From NCBI GenBank assembly GCA_905194705.1, contig CAJJTI010000085.1, positions 1 to 8,185 of the forward strand: a stretch of 8,185 bases of DNA. Direction: 5' to 3'. The notes beneath the pieces were generated by a model. It was not told the origin of the DNA. It worked only from the letters and a program-made list of their open reading frames with translations, and searched no databases. Made by a program: the position numbers and the translations under genes. Positions within the stretch are counted from its first letter, which is position 1. Each line of letters begins with the position of its first letter. The DNA comes from an uncultured Solobacterium sp. (GTDB lineage Bacteria; Bacillota_I; Bacilli_A; Erysipelotrichales; Erysipelotrichaceae). Of this stretch, positions 6,918 to 8,185 are shown piece after piece.

Positions 6918-6934
6918 TAGATTTTTTCTATAAT
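6905..6934 (+). promoter_or_regulatory. Predicted lysR promoter; implies leaderless mRNA
   Basis: TTGATT (6905-6910), an 18-base spacer and a perfect TATAAT (6929-6934) form the promoter. The -10 ends 6 bases before the ATG at 6941, so transcription is expected to begin at or within a base or two of the start codon. No SD is present upstream. Confidence 0.65.
6917..6931. promoter_or_regulatory. Candidate LysR-type operator (T-N11-A inverted repeat)
   Basis: ATAGA-TTTTT-TCTAT is a 15-base inverted repeat with perfect 5-base arms; within it T6918 and A6930 form the T-N11-A spacing of LysR-family boxes. It overlaps the lysR -10 and touches the end of the opposing -35, so a bound regulator could repress its own gene and contact polymerase at the oxidoreductase promoter (centre about -42). 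The A/T-rich spacer makes chance occurrence possible. Confidence 0.45.
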
Positions 6935-6940
6935 ATTTGC

Positions 6941-7840
6941 ATGAACTTTACACAATTAAAATACGCTATCACTTTAGCAAATGAAGGTAACTTTACTAAA
7001 GCTGCCGAAAAACTATATATCACCCAGCCTACTCTCTCTATTCAAATAAAAGAACTTGAAAAAGAGTTAAATCAGACTTTATTTATTAGAGCAAAAAAGA
7101 ATATATGTCTTACAAAAGAAGGTGAACTTTTCATTTCTTTTGCCCGTCAAACTTTAAAAAATTACCAAAAATGTCAGAACGATATGATAATCGATCAAAA
7201 CATTGGTGGTAAATTAAAAATCGGTTTGTATTGGATGTTTGGGTATAACGGTTTCGGTGAAATGATCAATCAATTTATTGATGAACACCCTTACGTCAAA
7301 TGTTATCTAGTCATTGATGGTTCAGTTACTTTAGTGGAAAAAATATTGAATGATGAAATAGATGTTGCAATCATTGTTGGTACATACAGTATTGATGATA
7401 ATGAATATATTAATTTGTCAAAATCTTTGGATTTATCACCACTTTGCGAATCCCCACTTGTATTATTAGCCAATAAAAATAGCGAATTAGCTACTAAAAA
7501 AACAATTACATTAGATGAATTAGATAATCTCTCACTATTTAATGTATCTAAAAAATCCAATATGCATCAAATGATTGATGATTATTTTAAAAAGAATGAC
7601 ATTAAGCCTAAAATTATTGGTAATAGCTCTGAAGCTGATATTTGTTTTCAAGTTGCAAAATATAATCTTGCCTATTCATTTGTAACTGCCAACACATATG
7701 AAAACTATGCTGATAAAGAAAATGTCGTTGCAGTAAACATATTACCAAGTATCACAAGAAAACTATATATGATTTCTTCTAAGGGGAATACATCACAACC
7801 TTTAGAAATATTCAAAAATTATATACAAAGTAATTTTTAG
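6941..7840 (+). CDS. LysR-type transcriptional regulator
   Basis: A 299-residue LysR-family regulator of normal length. The N-terminal winged helix-turn-helix is textbook: MNFTQLKYAITLANEGNFTK at 1-20, then AAEKLYITQPTLSIQIKELE (21-40), ending in LFIR and L-T-x-E-G (47-61). A linker helix (about 62-88) leads to a periplasmic-binding-protein-like effector domain from about 92 to the end, with KLKIGLYW (91-98) and DVAIIVG (141-147). The start is certain because the family's first residues begin at this ATG, yet no SD precedes it; the promoter placement predicts a leaderless transcript. It is divergent from the oxidoreductase gene with a 92-base gap containing a T-N11-A box, the classic arrangement for a LysR regulator and its target, so it probably senses the substrate or product of that operon. 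The effector is unknown. Confidence 0.95.
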   Translation: MNFTQLKYAITLANEGNFTKAAEKLYITQPTLSIQIKELEKELNQTLFIRAKKNICLTKEGELFISFARQTLKNYQKCQNDMIIDQNIGGKLKIGLYWMFGYNGFGEMINQFIDEHPYVKCYLVIDGSVTLVEKILNDEIDVAIIVGTYSIDDNEYINLSKSLDLSPLCESPLVLLANKNSELATKKTITLDELDNLSLFNVSKKSNMHQMIDDYFKKNDIKPKIIGNSSEADICFQVAKYNLAYSFVTANTYENYADKENVVAVNILPSITRKLYMISSKGNTSQPLEIFKNYIQSNF

Positions 7841-7849
7841 CAGCAAAAA

Positions 7850-7867
7850 ACCTGGTTCATGCCAGGT
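7850..7867. terminator. Bidirectional intrinsic terminator between lysR and chorismate mutase
   Basis: ACCTGG (7850-7855) pairs with CCAGGT (7862-7867) around the loop TTCATG. Rightwards it is followed by AATTTTT. Leftwards the minus strand runs into six T residues (opposite the A run 7845-7850), a stronger terminator for the chorismate mutase transcript. Flanking A/T bases can extend the stem. It lies between convergent genes. Confidence 0.8.
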
Positions 7868-7872
7868 AATTT

Positions 7873-8145
7873 TTACTTTTCTAATAAATCTTTTTGATAG
7901 TTCTTAGAAACATCCATCATATGTTGATAGAAATCTACGAAGTATTTTTCTAAATCTGCATTTTCTAAACGTGCTACATTTTTTGCAATAATTGCTTTTT
8001 CTCTAGATCCATCAAAGATTTGCATATTATTTTGTTTTTTATACTCTAGTACGCCTTCTACAGCTTTCATTCTTTGTTCAAATAGTTTAGTAATTTGTTC
8101 ATCAATACTATCAATTTTAACTCTGCTTTCTTCTAATAAATTCAT
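7873..8145 (-). CDS. Chorismate mutase, monofunctional AroQ type
   Basis: A 90-residue, all-helical AroQ-class chorismate mutase, which converts chorismate to prephenate in Phe/Tyr synthesis in the cytosol. Aligned by eye with the E. coli P-protein mutase domain, the active-site set is complete: R8, R25, K36, D45, R48, E49, S80 and Q84 correspond to R11, R28, K39, D48, R51, E52, S84 and Q88. No prephenate dehydratase, dehydrogenase or DAHP synthase domain is fused to it, so it is a stand-alone enzyme, probably a homodimer. The start was set at 8145 because GGAGG (8153-8157) lies 7 bases upstream; an in-frame ATG at 8169 would add eight residues that read through this ribosome site. No other aromatic-pathway gene is adjacent in the window. 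It ends just before a strong terminator. Confidence 0.93.
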   Translation of the reverse strand: MNLLEESRVKIDSIDEQITKLFEQRMKAVEGVLEYKKQNNMQIFDGSREKAIIAKNVARLENADLEKYFVDFYQHMMDVSKNYQKDLLEK

Positions 8146-8152
8146 GTAAATT

Positions 8153-8157
8153 CCTCC
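8153..8157 (-). promoter_or_regulatory. Shine-Dalgarno site deciding the chorismate mutase start
   Basis: GGAGG on the minus strand sits 7 bases before the ATG at 8145 and inside the longer in-frame reading that would start at 8169, so it selects the shorter protein. Upstream, TATAAA (8181-8176) could be a -10, but the -35 is beyond the window. Confidence 0.8.
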
Positions 8158-8185
8158 GTTTTTATTCACTTAAAATTTATATATA

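Noticed and set aside
8146..8169. ATG at 8169 as the chorismate mutase start
   Set aside because: The added eight residues translate across the GGAGG site that serves the ATG at 8145, and the family N-terminus fits the shorter form.

Overview
This AT-rich window (roughly one third G+C by eye) looks like the chromosome of a low-GC Gram-positive bacterium. The rapZ-yvcK(-whiA) order, Firmicutes-style Shine-Dalgarno (SD) sites and protein style fit the Firmicutes. Erysipelotrichia-like is my best guess and is inference only. No rRNA, tRNA, CRISPR array, insertion sequence or phage gene is visible, and there is no gene-free stretch longer than about 100 bases.

Layout. Left edge to 1947 (minus strand): a rapZ-yvcK operon (RNase adapter-type nucleotide-binding protein, then GlmR/YvcK), with an 8-base overlap. 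It runs into the start of whiA with a TAATG junction. The whiA reading frame stops after 23 codons and nothing WhiA-like follows in any frame. Instead, a different hydrophobic membrane-protein frame opens and runs off the edge. 2046-3383 (plus): a MATE-family multidrug/toxin exporter, divergent from rapZ and ending in a symmetric terminator. 3435-6848 (minus): a three-gene operon of an FAD-dependent oxidoreductase (PF12831-like), an SLC13/DASS-type anion transporter and a YczE/YitT-like membrane protein. 6941-7840 (plus): a divergent LysR-type regulator, probably of that operon. 7873-8145 (minus): a monofunctional AroQ chorismate mutase, convergent with lysR across a bidirectional terminator.

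How the genes work together. The regulator, flavoenzyme, anion transporter and small membrane protein form a plausible inducible module for taking up an organic anion and oxidising or reducing it in the cytosol; the substrate cannot be read from the sequence. The 92-base lysR/oxidoreductase gap holds face-to-face promoters and a T-N11-A inverted repeat lying across the lysR -10. The rapZ-yvcK block is cell-envelope/central-metabolism housekeeping, chorismate mutase belongs to Phe/Tyr synthesis, and the MATE exporter stands alone.

The main points for follow-up are the broken whiA start, two genes (MATE and lysR) whose promoters end about 7 bases before the ATG and so predict leaderless mRNAs, and the oxidoreductase-transporter-YczE module.
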